DNA from: UBA2287 sp037442025
GTDB taxonomy: Bacteria; Bacteroidota; Bacteroidia; Bacteroidales; Tenuifilaceae
Length of the DNA: 64,000 bases
Direction: 5' to 3'
Assembly (NCBI GenBank): GCA_037442025.1
Contig: JBBIRB010000004.1
Location: 40,055 to 104,054, forward strand
Notes under the pieces: model-generated
What the model saw: the letters and a program-made list of their open reading frames with translations, nothing else
Database searches by the model: none
Told to the model about the DNA's origin: nothing
Translations under genes and position numbers: made by a program
In this document: in pieces, positions 50,329 through 58,424 of the stretch
Layout: each line of letters opens with the position of its first letter
Numbering within the stretch: the stretch's first letter is position 1

Positions 50329-53300
50329 TTATCCGGCTGTTGAAATTTTACTCTCTAAAACCCTAAAGAGCTCTTCTAGTTCATTTTTGTGCTCTATTGC
50401 CCTGTAGTTCATTGCCATTTTATGAAGCTCCTGAACAATGTATAAGTTTATTTGAATATCGCTTCGGATGTTAGCAACTAATCGTTCGGGCAGGGCAAGG
50501 AAATATCTCAATTCATCGGCACATTGCTCCATAAAGATTCTTGAAGTTGCCGATGCTTTTTCGTTATTTCCAGCCTTGTAATAACCTTCAATGAGTTGCA
50601 AAGCAAAAAAGTTAAACGGAACAATACTTGGGGGAATAATTTCCATGCATTTATCGAGAACAACTATGGCCGAATCCTTTTTATTTTGGGCCGCCAGTTC
50701 CATGGCTAAACGCCCAAAAATGTTACGATAATTTGAAATTATACGTGTATTGTTTTCGTCAATGTACACCTTGGGGTTGTTCATGCTACGGTACCTGTAT
50801 ACATTCATTAAATTGTTGAACATTCTCTCAGTATCAACCTTCCCTATATTTCTACCGCTTTGCCCGGCTTCAATTGGAACAATTCGGTAGGCTAACCCTT
50901 CAACCTGAAAGAATTTTTCTAAGTTTTGGTAGGTATCGCTACTAACCGTAATGGCAAAGTAAACCGGACGCTCCCAATTATTATGTGCCATTAAATCCAT
51001 AAGAAAAATTCCATCTTTCATCAGGTAGTTTGTTGGCAATCGCCAGCGCATTGTATCAACAATTTCAGAAATGCGCTCTTTTCGAACCACATTGTTTGCA
51101 AGAATTGTACCCTTATTAATGGGCAGAAACAAATTTTTTGAGGGGAAGAAATCTACCTTTGCATTTCTTTCGAAGGGCGAAGGTAATTTGGTTTCGGGTT
51201 TGTCGCTTAACAAAAAGTCAATAGCTTGTTTTACATGAATTGGCGAAGCGATTCGATCGGTAGCTATAACTACATCGCGAGTTCCTGTTACATACTGGCT
51301 GGGCACCATTGAAATGGGTATGGGATCCGATTGGTAGGCCTTTCGCAGCATTTGGTCAATGTACCAATCGGCCCTTAAATAGCTTAGGTTACTTACCCTT
51401 ACATCGGTTCTTATACCTTCAACTTCCTGTGCATACCACAATGGGAATGTGTCGTTGTCGCCGTAAGTGAATATTATGGCATTGGGTTCGCAGGTATTCA
51501 GCGCATTGTAGGCAAAATCGACCGAAACGAAACGGCCCGAACGGTCGTGGTCATCCCAATTTTCGTAGGCCATTAATGTTGGTACAAATGCTATTGAAAG
51601 CCCCGATGCTATAAGTGCTCCGGGAGTTTTATCTACTGCTTTTTGAATTCCTTTAAAGAGTGCCAGCACACCGAGGCCAATCCAAATTGAAAAGGCATAG
51701 AACGATCCTGCAAAGGCATAGTCGCGTTCGCGAGGTTGATAGGGGGTTTGGTTCAGGTAAACAACTATTGCTATTCCGGTTAGCACAAAGAGTAGGGTTA
51801 CCACCCAAAAGTCTTTTTGTCTTCTCAAGAATTGGTGAAGTAGTCCCGCTATTCCTAACAATAAAGGTAGAAGGTAATACCGGTTGTGCGCTTTGTTTTT
51901 AAAGGTGGCGGGTAAATCTTCCTGGGGCCCTAATCTCGGATTGTCTATAAGCGGTATTCCGCTAATCCAGTTACCCTTGTGTATTTCGCCATGCCCCTGG
52001 AGGTCGTTTTGCCTACCGGCAAAATTCCACATAAAGTAGCGCCAGTACATATGACCTAACTGATAGTTGAAAAAGAATTTCAGATTCTCGCTAAATGTGG
52101 GAACATATCGAACCTCCTGCTCGCCCCCTGTTCGAATTCTTACAGCCCTACCCCTCATATTAGTCCACTCCTTGTATGCGTTTACATGGTTTTCTTCAGA
52201 ACTATGCATGCGGGGGAAAAGCGATACAAACCGTTCATCGTAAGTGAACTTCGATTTGTAGCTGACTATTTCATACCTGCCGTTTCGCGGAATGTAAACT
52301 GGCGAACCGTCGGTGCGGTCGGTAATTGGAGCATTAAAGGAGGGTCCGCTTACTAATGGCCTGTCGCCATACTGCTCTCGGTTTAAGTAGTAAAGCAGAG
52401 AAAACATATTATCGGGGCTGTTCTGATCCATTGGAGGGTTGGCGGCCGACCGGATTACAATAATGGCGAAAGAACTATATCCTATTAGAACAACAAGTAA
52501 CCCTGTTACTATTGAGTTAAGAACAGGAAATGATTTGCGGGTGCTATACTTAATACCCCAAACAATAAGACCAATGATTGCTAAAATAAAGAAAATAAAG
52601 CCTGATTTGTATGGTAACCCAAAGGAATTAACAAAAAGAAGTTCAAATTTCGATGCAAAAACCACAACACCCTGAATAATGCCATACATTAAAATGAGCA
52701 GAAGTACAACGCTTAAGGCAAGGGCCGAAACTATTCCCCATGGGGTTACCTTATACTTTTTAAAGTAGTAAACCATAACAATGGCCGGGATGGCCAAAAG
52801 GTTCAGAAGGTGAACGCCAATAGATAGCCCCATTAGGTAGGCAATAAGAATTAACCAACGATTGGCATGGGGTTCGTTTGCTACATTTTCCCATTTTAAA
52901 ATGGCCCAAAAAACTAGCGCCGTGAAAAGCGATGAGGTTGCGTATACTTCCCCCTCAACTGCTGAAAACCAGAATGTGTCGGAAAAAGTATAGGCTAAAG
53001 CACCAACTGCTCCTGCACCCATTACAAGCACCAATTGCCACGAAATCATCTCTTTATCGTCGGTTTCGAAGAATTTTCGAGCCAAATGCGTAATGGTCCA
53101 AAAAAGAAAGAGAATGGTGAAAGAACTTGCCAGAGCCGATAAAGCATTCGCAAAAACGGGCACTAATTCGGCAGTTGGAGCAAGCATTGTGAACAGACGG
53201 GTAAGCAGCATGAAAAAGGGAGCTCCGGGTGGGTGTCCAACCTCAAGTTTATAGCCGCTTGCAATAAATTCTCCGCAATCCCAAAAACTGGCAGTGGGTT

Positions 53301-53391
53301 CAATGGTTAAAAAGTATACAATGGTTGCAATGGTAAATATTGCCCAACCAATAATATTGTTGGTTTTTTTAAATAGCTTATAATCAATCAT
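50329..53391 (-). CDS. DUF2723 polytopic membrane protein (possible glycosyltransferase-C-like)
   Basis: 1,020 residues. Roughly the first half has about twelve hydrophobic segments, beginning IGWAIFTIATIVYFLTIEP followed by TASFWDCGEFIASGYKLEVG, the DUF2723 signature with an Asp-Cys-Gly-Glu motif in the first loop, as in GT-C type enzymes. The remainder is soluble, with FTYGDNDTFPLWYAQEVEG and a C-terminal helical region of TPR-like aspect. DUF2723 proteins are abundant in Bacteroidota and are suspected O-mannosyl or similar transferases using lipid-linked sugars; that is not proven. First gene of the four-gene glycan operon. Confidence 0.82.
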   Translation of the reverse strand: MIDYKLFKKTNNIIGWAIFTIATIVYFLTIEPTASFWDCGEFIASGYKLEVGHPPGAPFFMLLTRLFTMLAPTAELVPVFANALSALASSFTILFLFWTITHLARKFFETDDKEMISWQLVLVMGAGAVGALAYTFSDTFWFSAVEGEVYATSSLFTALVFWAILKWENVANEPHANRWLILIAYLMGLSIGVHLLNLLAIPAIVMVYYFKKYKVTPWGIVSALALSVVLLLILMYGIIQGVVVFASKFELLFVNSFGLPYKSGFIFFILAIIGLIVWGIKYSTRKSFPVLNSIVTGLLVVLIGYSSFAIIVIRSAANPPMDQNSPDNMFSLLYYLNREQYGDRPLVSGPSFNAPITDRTDGSPVYIPRNGRYEIVSYKSKFTYDERFVSLFPRMHSSEENHVNAYKEWTNMRGRAVRIRTGGEQEVRYVPTFSENLKFFFNYQLGHMYWRYFMWNFAGRQNDLQGHGEIHKGNWISGIPLIDNPRLGPQEDLPATFKNKAHNRYYLLPLLLGIAGLLHQFLRRQKDFWVVTLLFVLTGIAIVVYLNQTPYQPRERDYAFAGSFYAFSIWIGLGVLALFKGIQKAVDKTPGALIASGLSIAFVPTLMAYENWDDHDRSGRFVSVDFAYNALNTCEPNAIIFTYGDNDTFPLWYAQEVEGIRTDVRVSNLSYLRADWYIDQMLRKAYQSDPIPISMVPSQYVTGTRDVVIATDRIASPIHVKQAIDFLLSDKPETKLPSPFERNAKVDFFPSKNLFLPINKGTILANNVVRKERISEIVDTMRWRLPTNYLMKDGIFLMDLMAHNNWERPVYFAITVSSDTYQNLEKFFQVEGLAYRIVPIEAGQSGRNIGKVDTERMFNNLMNVYRYRSMNNPKVYIDENNTRIISNYRNIFGRLAMELAAQNKKDSAIVVLDKCMEIIPPSIVPFNFFALQLIEGYYKAGNNEKASATSRIFMEQCADELRYFLALPERLVANIRSDIQINLYIVQELHKMAMNYRAIEHKNELEELFRVLESKISTAG

Positions 53392-53420
53392 TTTAAAAAA
53401 TTTTTCGTTTTTTGGGTTTC

Positions 53421-53428
53421 CAAAAGTA
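53421..53428 (-). promoter_or_regulatory. Candidate -7 element of the DUF2723 operon
   Basis: TACTTTTG on the minus strand, 29 bases before the ATG, fits TAnnTTTG. No clear -33. Confidence 0.4.
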
Positions 53429-53479
53429 CTATTTTTTATTTTAGGTAGTATTCAGCTGCTTACGAATTCCTAAAAAGAG

Positions 53480-53487
53480 TACTTTTG
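53480..53487 (+). promoter_or_regulatory. Candidate -7 element for the gene at 53505
   Basis: TACTTTTG on the plus strand ends 17 bases before the ATG; the same octamer faces the other way at 53421-53428, giving a divergent pair. Confidence 0.4.
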
Positions 53488-53504
53488 GATTTTAGAATCG
53501 TTCA

Positions 53505-54608
53505 ATGATTGATATGAAGAGGACTCTATTCTTTTTGATTTCTATACCGTTTTCGATAATAGTTACTGCATCTTTTTTAAAGGCCCAATCCGATTCGGTT
53601 TCCACCCATTCAAAAGTTTACATTGAAGTAAAAGCCAATGGCTTTTTCGATAATCTCGAATTTTTCAATAATATTCAGAAAGGCTACACCCTTACCGGAT
53701 TTAATCTTGAATCTACTTTGGGTTACCGCCTTGCTCAGGGTTCAAGGGTTTCGGCAGGCTTTCATTTGCTTCAGTTTGCTGGTCAATCTGAAATCCACAG
53801 GATTGTACCTGTATTAACCCTAAATACAAAGTTAAATCATTGGTTAAATGTGGTTTTAGGAACCCTCGATATTTGCATGAGAAAGAATATTCCTGAACCC
53901 ATTTTTAAACCTGAACGATTAATGACGCATTTACCCGAAACTGGCTTGCAGATATTAATATCTACCGTACCGTTTTGTGGTGAAACATGGATAAATTGGG
54001 AAAAGATGATATTCCCGAACGATACTTTACAGGAAGAGTTTACCGTTGGTTTCTCGGGAAAATTTTTGGTTTCTTCTTCAGGCCTTAAAACCCATATCCC
54101 CTTCTATGCTTTAGCCGTACACCAGGGAGGACAGATTAACAATACGAGTAAACCAGTTTCAACCCTTACAAATTTTGGCACTGGAATAAATTTGAGTTAC
54201 AATTTAGGTAAAAATGCTTACGGATTTGAACCACTCATTTTTTGGGGCAGAGATGCCTCTCCTAACCCGCATCATGTCTATAAAAAAGGATGGGCCATGT
54301 ACCCAAAATTGTATTTTAATAGCAATAATCTTAAAGTTGAATTGGGCTATTGGTATGCTCGGCAAATGATTTTACCTCGGGGACAAGAGGTGTACGGCTC
54401 AATTTCGCTGGTCGATCCATCATTCAATTCCCCGCAGAGAAAATTAATTACTTCACAAATTGAGTATTCCAAGTTTGTGGTAAATGGTTTTGCTTTTACT
54501 TCATTTTTTAAACTTTATTACGATTTAAACGAAAACTTAGCCGATTATCGATTTGGAGTGATTGTAAATTTCAACCATAAACAGTCATTTCTGGGTTTGA
54601 ATAACTGA
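53505..54608 (+). CDS. Putative outer-membrane beta-barrel protein, unknown
   Basis: 367 residues (or 364 from ATG 53514). Signal peptide (KRTLFFLISIPFSIIVTASF, cleaved near LKAQS), no lipobox. The body alternates amphipathic strands separated by turns: KVYIEVKANGFFDNLEF, TLTGFNLESTLGYRLAQGSR, LKVELGYWYARQMILPRG, and a final DYRFGVIVNFNHKQSFLG, consistent with an outer-membrane barrel. I do not recognise a named family. Divergent from the glycan operon; the deacetylated-glycan context may be coincidental. The dCMP deaminase gene follows 21 bp downstream. Confidence 0.6.
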   Translation: MIDMKRTLFFLISIPFSIIVTASFLKAQSDSVSTHSKVYIEVKANGFFDNLEFFNNIQKGYTLTGFNLESTLGYRLAQGSRVSAGFHLLQFAGQSEIHRIVPVLTLNTKLNHWLNVVLGTLDICMRKNIPEPIFKPERLMTHLPETGLQILISTVPFCGETWINWEKMIFPNDTLQEEFTVGFSGKFLVSSSGLKTHIPFYALAVHQGGQINNTSKPVSTLTNFGTGINLSYNLGKNAYGFEPLIFWGRDASPNPHHVYKKGWAMYPKLYFNSNNLKVELGYWYARQMILPRGQEVYGSISLVDPSFNSPQRKLITSQIEYSKFVVNGFAFTSFFKLYYDLNENLADYRFGVIVNFNHKQSFLGLNN

Positions 54609-54629
54609 AGCAGCAATAATAATTTTACA

Positions 54630-55076
54630 ATGACCAAGAAAACCAACTTGCATCCCTATGGCGAAAGGCAATCGGAGTTCGATCGCCGATATCTCGAAAT
54701 GGCTCAAATTTGGGCGGGCAACTCCTACTGCCAACGACGAAAAGTGGGGGCTCTCATTGTTAAGGAGCGAATGATTATTTCCGATGGATATAATGGCACC
54801 CCAAGCGGGTTTGAAAATATTTGTGAGGACGATAGCGGAAAGACAAAGGCCTATGTGCTTCATGCCGAAGCGAATGCCATAACGAAGGTGGCCAAATCGA
54901 ATAATAGCAGCGAGGGTGCAACCCTTTACGTTACCTCTTCGCCCTGTATGGAATGTGCAAAGCTTATAATTCAGGCCGGAATTAAGCGGGTAGTTTTTTG
55001 CGACGATTATCATACACCCGACGGAACAGAACTATTGCTTAGGGCCAGGATTGAAGTGGTAAAAAGTGAATTGTAA
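54630..55076 (+). CDS. dCMP deaminase (ComEB-like)
   Basis: 148 residues. Deoxycytidylate deaminase makes dUMP for thymidylate synthesis. The zinc site is complete: HAEANAI with H78 and catalytic E80, and PCMECAK with C106 and C109. The opening segment RYLEMAQIWAGNSYCQRRKV and GYNGTPSGFEN are typical of ComEB/dCMP deaminases rather than of cytidine or tRNA-adenosine deaminases. The regulatory dCTP-binding insert is not obvious. A pair of overlapping hairpins follows its stop. Confidence 0.92.
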   Translation: MTKKTNLHPYGERQSEFDRRYLEMAQIWAGNSYCQRRKVGALIVKERMIISDGYNGTPSGFENICEDDSGKTKAYVLHAEANAITKVAKSNNSSEGATLYVTSSPCMECAKLIIQAGIKRVVFCDDYHTPDGTELLLRARIEVVKSEL

Positions 55077-55078
55077 AT

Positions 55079-55130
55079 AAGCCCCTTTGTATCTCTTTTT
55101 AAGGGGCTTTCAATGGCCCCTTTGTTTTTT
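55079..55130 (+). terminator. Terminator region with two mutually exclusive hairpins
   Basis: Hairpin A: AAGCCCCTT (55079-55087) with AAGGGGCTT (55101-55109). Hairpin B: AAGGGGC (55101-55107) with GCCCCTT (55116-55122), followed by TGTTTTTTT. Both use the same central arm, so only one can form. B has the T tract of an intrinsic terminator. Confidence 0.75.
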
Positions 55131-55134
55131 TAGG

Positions 55135-55142
55135 TAATTTTG
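55135..55142 (+). promoter_or_regulatory. Candidate -7 element of the M28 peptidase gene
   Basis: TAATTTTG fits TAnnTTTG, 35 bases before the ATG, directly after the T tract of the terminator. No canonical -33. Confidence 0.4.
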
Positions 55143-55177
55143 TTTACTGAACAGGCTGACAAATAAAAGTTACTAAC

Positions 55178-58100
55178 ATGAAAAAGTATCTGCTTTCCGC
55201 ATTGCTATGCATTCTAATATTCCAGGGCTTCACCTCGGAACTTGTGCTTTTTAAAATTTCGAATTTCGAACAAACCCAAAGTTTGCTGAATAACCCAAAT
55301 CTTACTGTACATTTTTACAGCTCCCAACTGGTTATTGCCACTGCAAAATCCGACGTGGGGAGAAAGGCCATTGTGCTTGAATCGAATCCGTGGCGCGACA
55401 GTATAAGCTACTACCTGGTTTATTACAACCGAAACGTTGATTATGAGGGGTATCTGAAAGCAATTAGTAAACAAACCAAGATTCTATATCAGGGAGATGC
55501 ATTTATAATTGTTTCAACCAATGAGGTTAAGCACGGGCAACTTCCTCCTGCAAAAAACGATGGAATGGTTCGTATACATAATATAGCAGCTGTATTACCC
55601 AGCCAATCTTTTCCATTTATTGAGCGGTTCATTGGTCCTGTCCCCTTTGTAACCGAAAGGCTTAATGAGGTTGTCGCTTCCAATATAACGGCAACGGTTC
55701 AGCATTTGCAAAACTACGGAACACGCGATGCTTACCATAGTCAAAGCGTTGTGGCGCAGCAGTGGATTGCTTCGCAGTTTCAATTGTTGGGACTTAGCGT
55801 TGAGATAATGGACTTTGCAATGCCAGGAGGTTCAGCAAGCGACAACGTGATAGCAACCCTTACGGGTACTAAATACCCCAACGAGTATGTGGTTGTTGGA
55901 GGGCATTACGATTCGCGTAGCTCATCGGGTACTGCCCCCGGGGCCGATGATAATGCCTCTGGTACAGCTGCCGTACTGGAAATTGCACGAATTCTTAGTT
56001 CATACCCTCTCGACAGGAGCGTGATTTTTTGTGCATTTTCTGGTGAAGAATACGGTTTATATGGCAGTTCGGCTTTTGCTTCAAGAAGCAGGCAGCAGGG
56101 GAAGTCCATTTTGGGGTATTTCAATCTCGATATGATAGGCTACCTTCAATTAGGGAATAGCATAATTACCACGCTAATTTATCCCCAGTCGGCGCAACCA
56201 TTAGCAACTTTTTATACTCAGGTTTGCTCAGCCTATTTACCTCAATTCACAATACAAACAGGTACCCTCTCAGGTGGCGATAGCGACCATACCTCGTTTA
56301 ACCAGAATGGCTATATGGGCATTTTCCCTTTCGAAAATATAAATGCATATAGCCCATACATTCACACCTCTAACGATGTTGTTGGCTTAAGTTATAACAG
56401 CGAAAATCAGGCAGCCATTTTCACAAAAGCTTCTTTGGCATCGGTAATTACTTTGGCCAACCTGAAAATGCCGCCACAAAGCCTTTTAGCTATTCCTCGC
56501 GATGGCAGAGTTAGTTTAACATGGAATGCTATGTTCGACATTGATTACTACAAGGTTTACCGTAACGGCCAGCACCTGGCAACTGTAAACGAAAATGCCT
56601 TCGAGGATAATAGCGTCACAAATTTTACACAATACACATACTACGTTACCGCAGTATTTAGTGATTCAGGAGAGGAATCGGCTCCATCGAACGAAGTTAA
56701 AGTCACTCCGGTTCCGCCAATAACGTTACCTCTGTTATTAAATTTTGAGAATGGAACTCCTTACTGGAATCTCGAATCAAATTGGGGCACAACCAGCACA
56801 GCTAGTTATTCACCCTCCCACTCACTCACTGAAAGCCCCGGTGGAGTTTATCAAAACGGCGAAAACAGCATTGCAAAACTTACCCCATTCAGCTTAAAGG
56901 GATATAACTCTGCTGCACTAAGTTTTTGGACCAAATACGACCTTGAAACCAATTATGATTACATGTACTTGGAAGCTTCAACAAACGGAAGCAACTGGAA
57001 TCAGTTGGCTGTTTATACGGGTATTCAAAGTTCCTGGGTTTTTCAATCGCACTCTTTAAATGCTTATTTGAACCAAGCTAATGTTTTCCTTCGTTTTCGT
57101 TTTACAAGCGACATTTCAATAAAAAAGGACGGTATGCACATCGACGATTTTCAAGTGACTGTTACCGGACCCGGTTTTAAAACGCAAAACATTATCATTC
57201 CCCAAGGATGGAGCGGCATTTCTAGCTATATAGCACCCGAAAACACGTCAATTCCCCAAGTGCTTGGCTCAAATTCCGATGCTATTTGTATTGTTCACAA
57301 TTTAAATTCGGCCTATGCTCCCACTTTGGGATTAAATACTCTAACAACATGGAATGTAAATTCTGGCTATATTGTTAAAAGCAGCGAGCCTACCTCATTA
57401 AACATAACAGGCTTGGCTAAAGAGAATGGCACCCTATCGCTTAATCAGGGGTGGAATTTAATTCCCGTTTTCAGCAGGGGAAATGTGGGTACTGAAAGTT
57501 TGTTCGGAGGAATTTTAGACAAGTTGGTACTTGCAAAGCAAGTAGCAGGTAGTTCTATTTATTGGCCTAGCATGGCAATTGGAACCTTGACCCAATTCCA
57601 TCCCGGCAAATCGTATTTAGTTAATGTAAAAGCAAACTGCCAAATTAACTACCCCATTTTGGGAAATAGAATTGAGCCTGCTTCAAATACAGAAAATGGT
57701 TTTCCCTGGCAAGTAATTGATCCTAAGCCCCACTCGCACGTAGTACTTTTCCCTTCAACGAGTTTGCAGCAGTTAGAGGTAGGCGATTACATTGGGGGAT
57801 TTACTCCAGGCGGAGAATGTGCTGGAGCCATCCTGATAGACGATTTAAGTAAAAACCATGCCTTGGTTTTGTACTCAAACGATATAACAACCAACGATAC
57901 CGATGGGTTTTTACAAAACGACCCCATTCGTCTGAGAGTTTACTCTTCGTCTGGCCAGACCGACAGGCTTATAACTGCCAGTTTCAGCAACCAAATGCCC
58001 AATGTTAGCCTATTTGCTAACGAAGGAATTTCCATGGTAAGCAGTTTCGAATTTGATGGCAATTCGGTTGTAACCCACAATTTCGAAATTTCTGTTTTTC

Positions 58101-58312
58101 CCAATCCTGCTGAAGATTATATAGTTATTGAAGAATCGAGTGGCGTTCAATGTGCGGTTCAAATATACTCTGCTTTGGGCTTGTCAGTTTATACAGGTGA
58201 ATTAAAAAGTGGCATGCAAATATCAACAACTAGTTGGTCGAGCGGAATATACTTTATTAGCATTACTTGCTACCAGAGGCAAATAACCAAACGAATAGTT
58301 GTAAGGAAATAA
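55178..58312 (+). CDS. Secreted M28-family metallopeptidase with T9SS type A sorting domain
   Basis: 1,044 residues. Signal peptide (KKYLLSALLCILIFQGFTS), an N-terminal region of about 160 residues, then an M28 peptidase domain (about 170-420) with the zinc ligands and catalytic residues in order: GGHYDSR, GADDNASG, SGEEYGLYGS, NLDMIG, and DSDHTSF. A fibronectin type III-like module (SLLAIPRDGRVSLTWNAMFD) and jelly-roll/MAM-like sequence follow. The last 80 residues are a T9SS type A domain (ISVFPNPAEDYIVIEESSG ... WSSGIYFISI), so it is exported and attached to the surface. Likely an aminopeptidase or carboxypeptidase acting on peptides outside the cell. Confidence 0.93.
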   Translation: MKKYLLSALLCILIFQGFTSELVLFKISNFEQTQSLLNNPNLTVHFYSSQLVIATAKSDVGRKAIVLESNPWRDSISYYLVYYNRNVDYEGYLKAISKQTKILYQGDAFIIVSTNEVKHGQLPPAKNDGMVRIHNIAAVLPSQSFPFIERFIGPVPFVTERLNEVVASNITATVQHLQNYGTRDAYHSQSVVAQQWIASQFQLLGLSVEIMDFAMPGGSASDNVIATLTGTKYPNEYVVVGGHYDSRSSSGTAPGADDNASGTAAVLEIARILSSYPLDRSVIFCAFSGEEYGLYGSSAFASRSRQQGKSILGYFNLDMIGYLQLGNSIITTLIYPQSAQPLATFYTQVCSAYLPQFTIQTGTLSGGDSDHTSFNQNGYMGIFPFENINAYSPYIHTSNDVVGLSYNSENQAAIFTKASLASVITLANLKMPPQSLLAIPRDGRVSLTWNAMFDIDYYKVYRNGQHLATVNENAFEDNSVTNFTQYTYYVTAVFSDSGEESAPSNEVKVTPVPPITLPLLLNFENGTPYWNLESNWGTTSTASYSPSHSLTESPGGVYQNGENSIAKLTPFSLKGYNSAALSFWTKYDLETNYDYMYLEASTNGSNWNQLAVYTGIQSSWVFQSHSLNAYLNQANVFLRFRFTSDISIKKDGMHIDDFQVTVTGPGFKTQNIIIPQGWSGISSYIAPENTSIPQVLGSNSDAICIVHNLNSAYAPTLGLNTLTTWNVNSGYIVKSSEPTSLNITGLAKENGTLSLNQGWNLIPVFSRGNVGTESLFGGILDKLVLAKQVAGSSIYWPSMAIGTLTQFHPGKSYLVNVKANCQINYPILGNRIEPASNTENGFPWQVIDPKPHSHVVLFPSTSLQQLEVGDYIGGFTPGGECAGAILIDDLSKNHALVLYSNDITTNDTDGFLQNDPIRLRVYSSSGQTDRLITASFSNQMPNVSLFANEGISMVSSFEFDGNSVVTHNFEISVFPNPAEDYIVIEESSGVQCAVQIYSALGLSVYTGELKSGMQISTTSWSSGIYFISITCYQRQITKRIVVRK

Positions 58313-58391
58313 GTTCGTGCCATTCCTGTACTAAAAAAGGTTAAAATCAGAGCTTCGATTAATTCATGCAGAGTTAAAGTTTGAAAAGTAT

Positions 58392-58399
58392 TACCTTTG
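58392..58399 (+). promoter_or_regulatory. Candidate -7 element of the S41 protease gene
   Basis: TACCTTTG fits TAnnTTTG, 25 bases before the ATG at 58425. No -33 TTG. Confidence 0.4.
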
Positions 58400-58424
58400 G
58401 AAAATTCCAAAACCCTTTGTTGTT

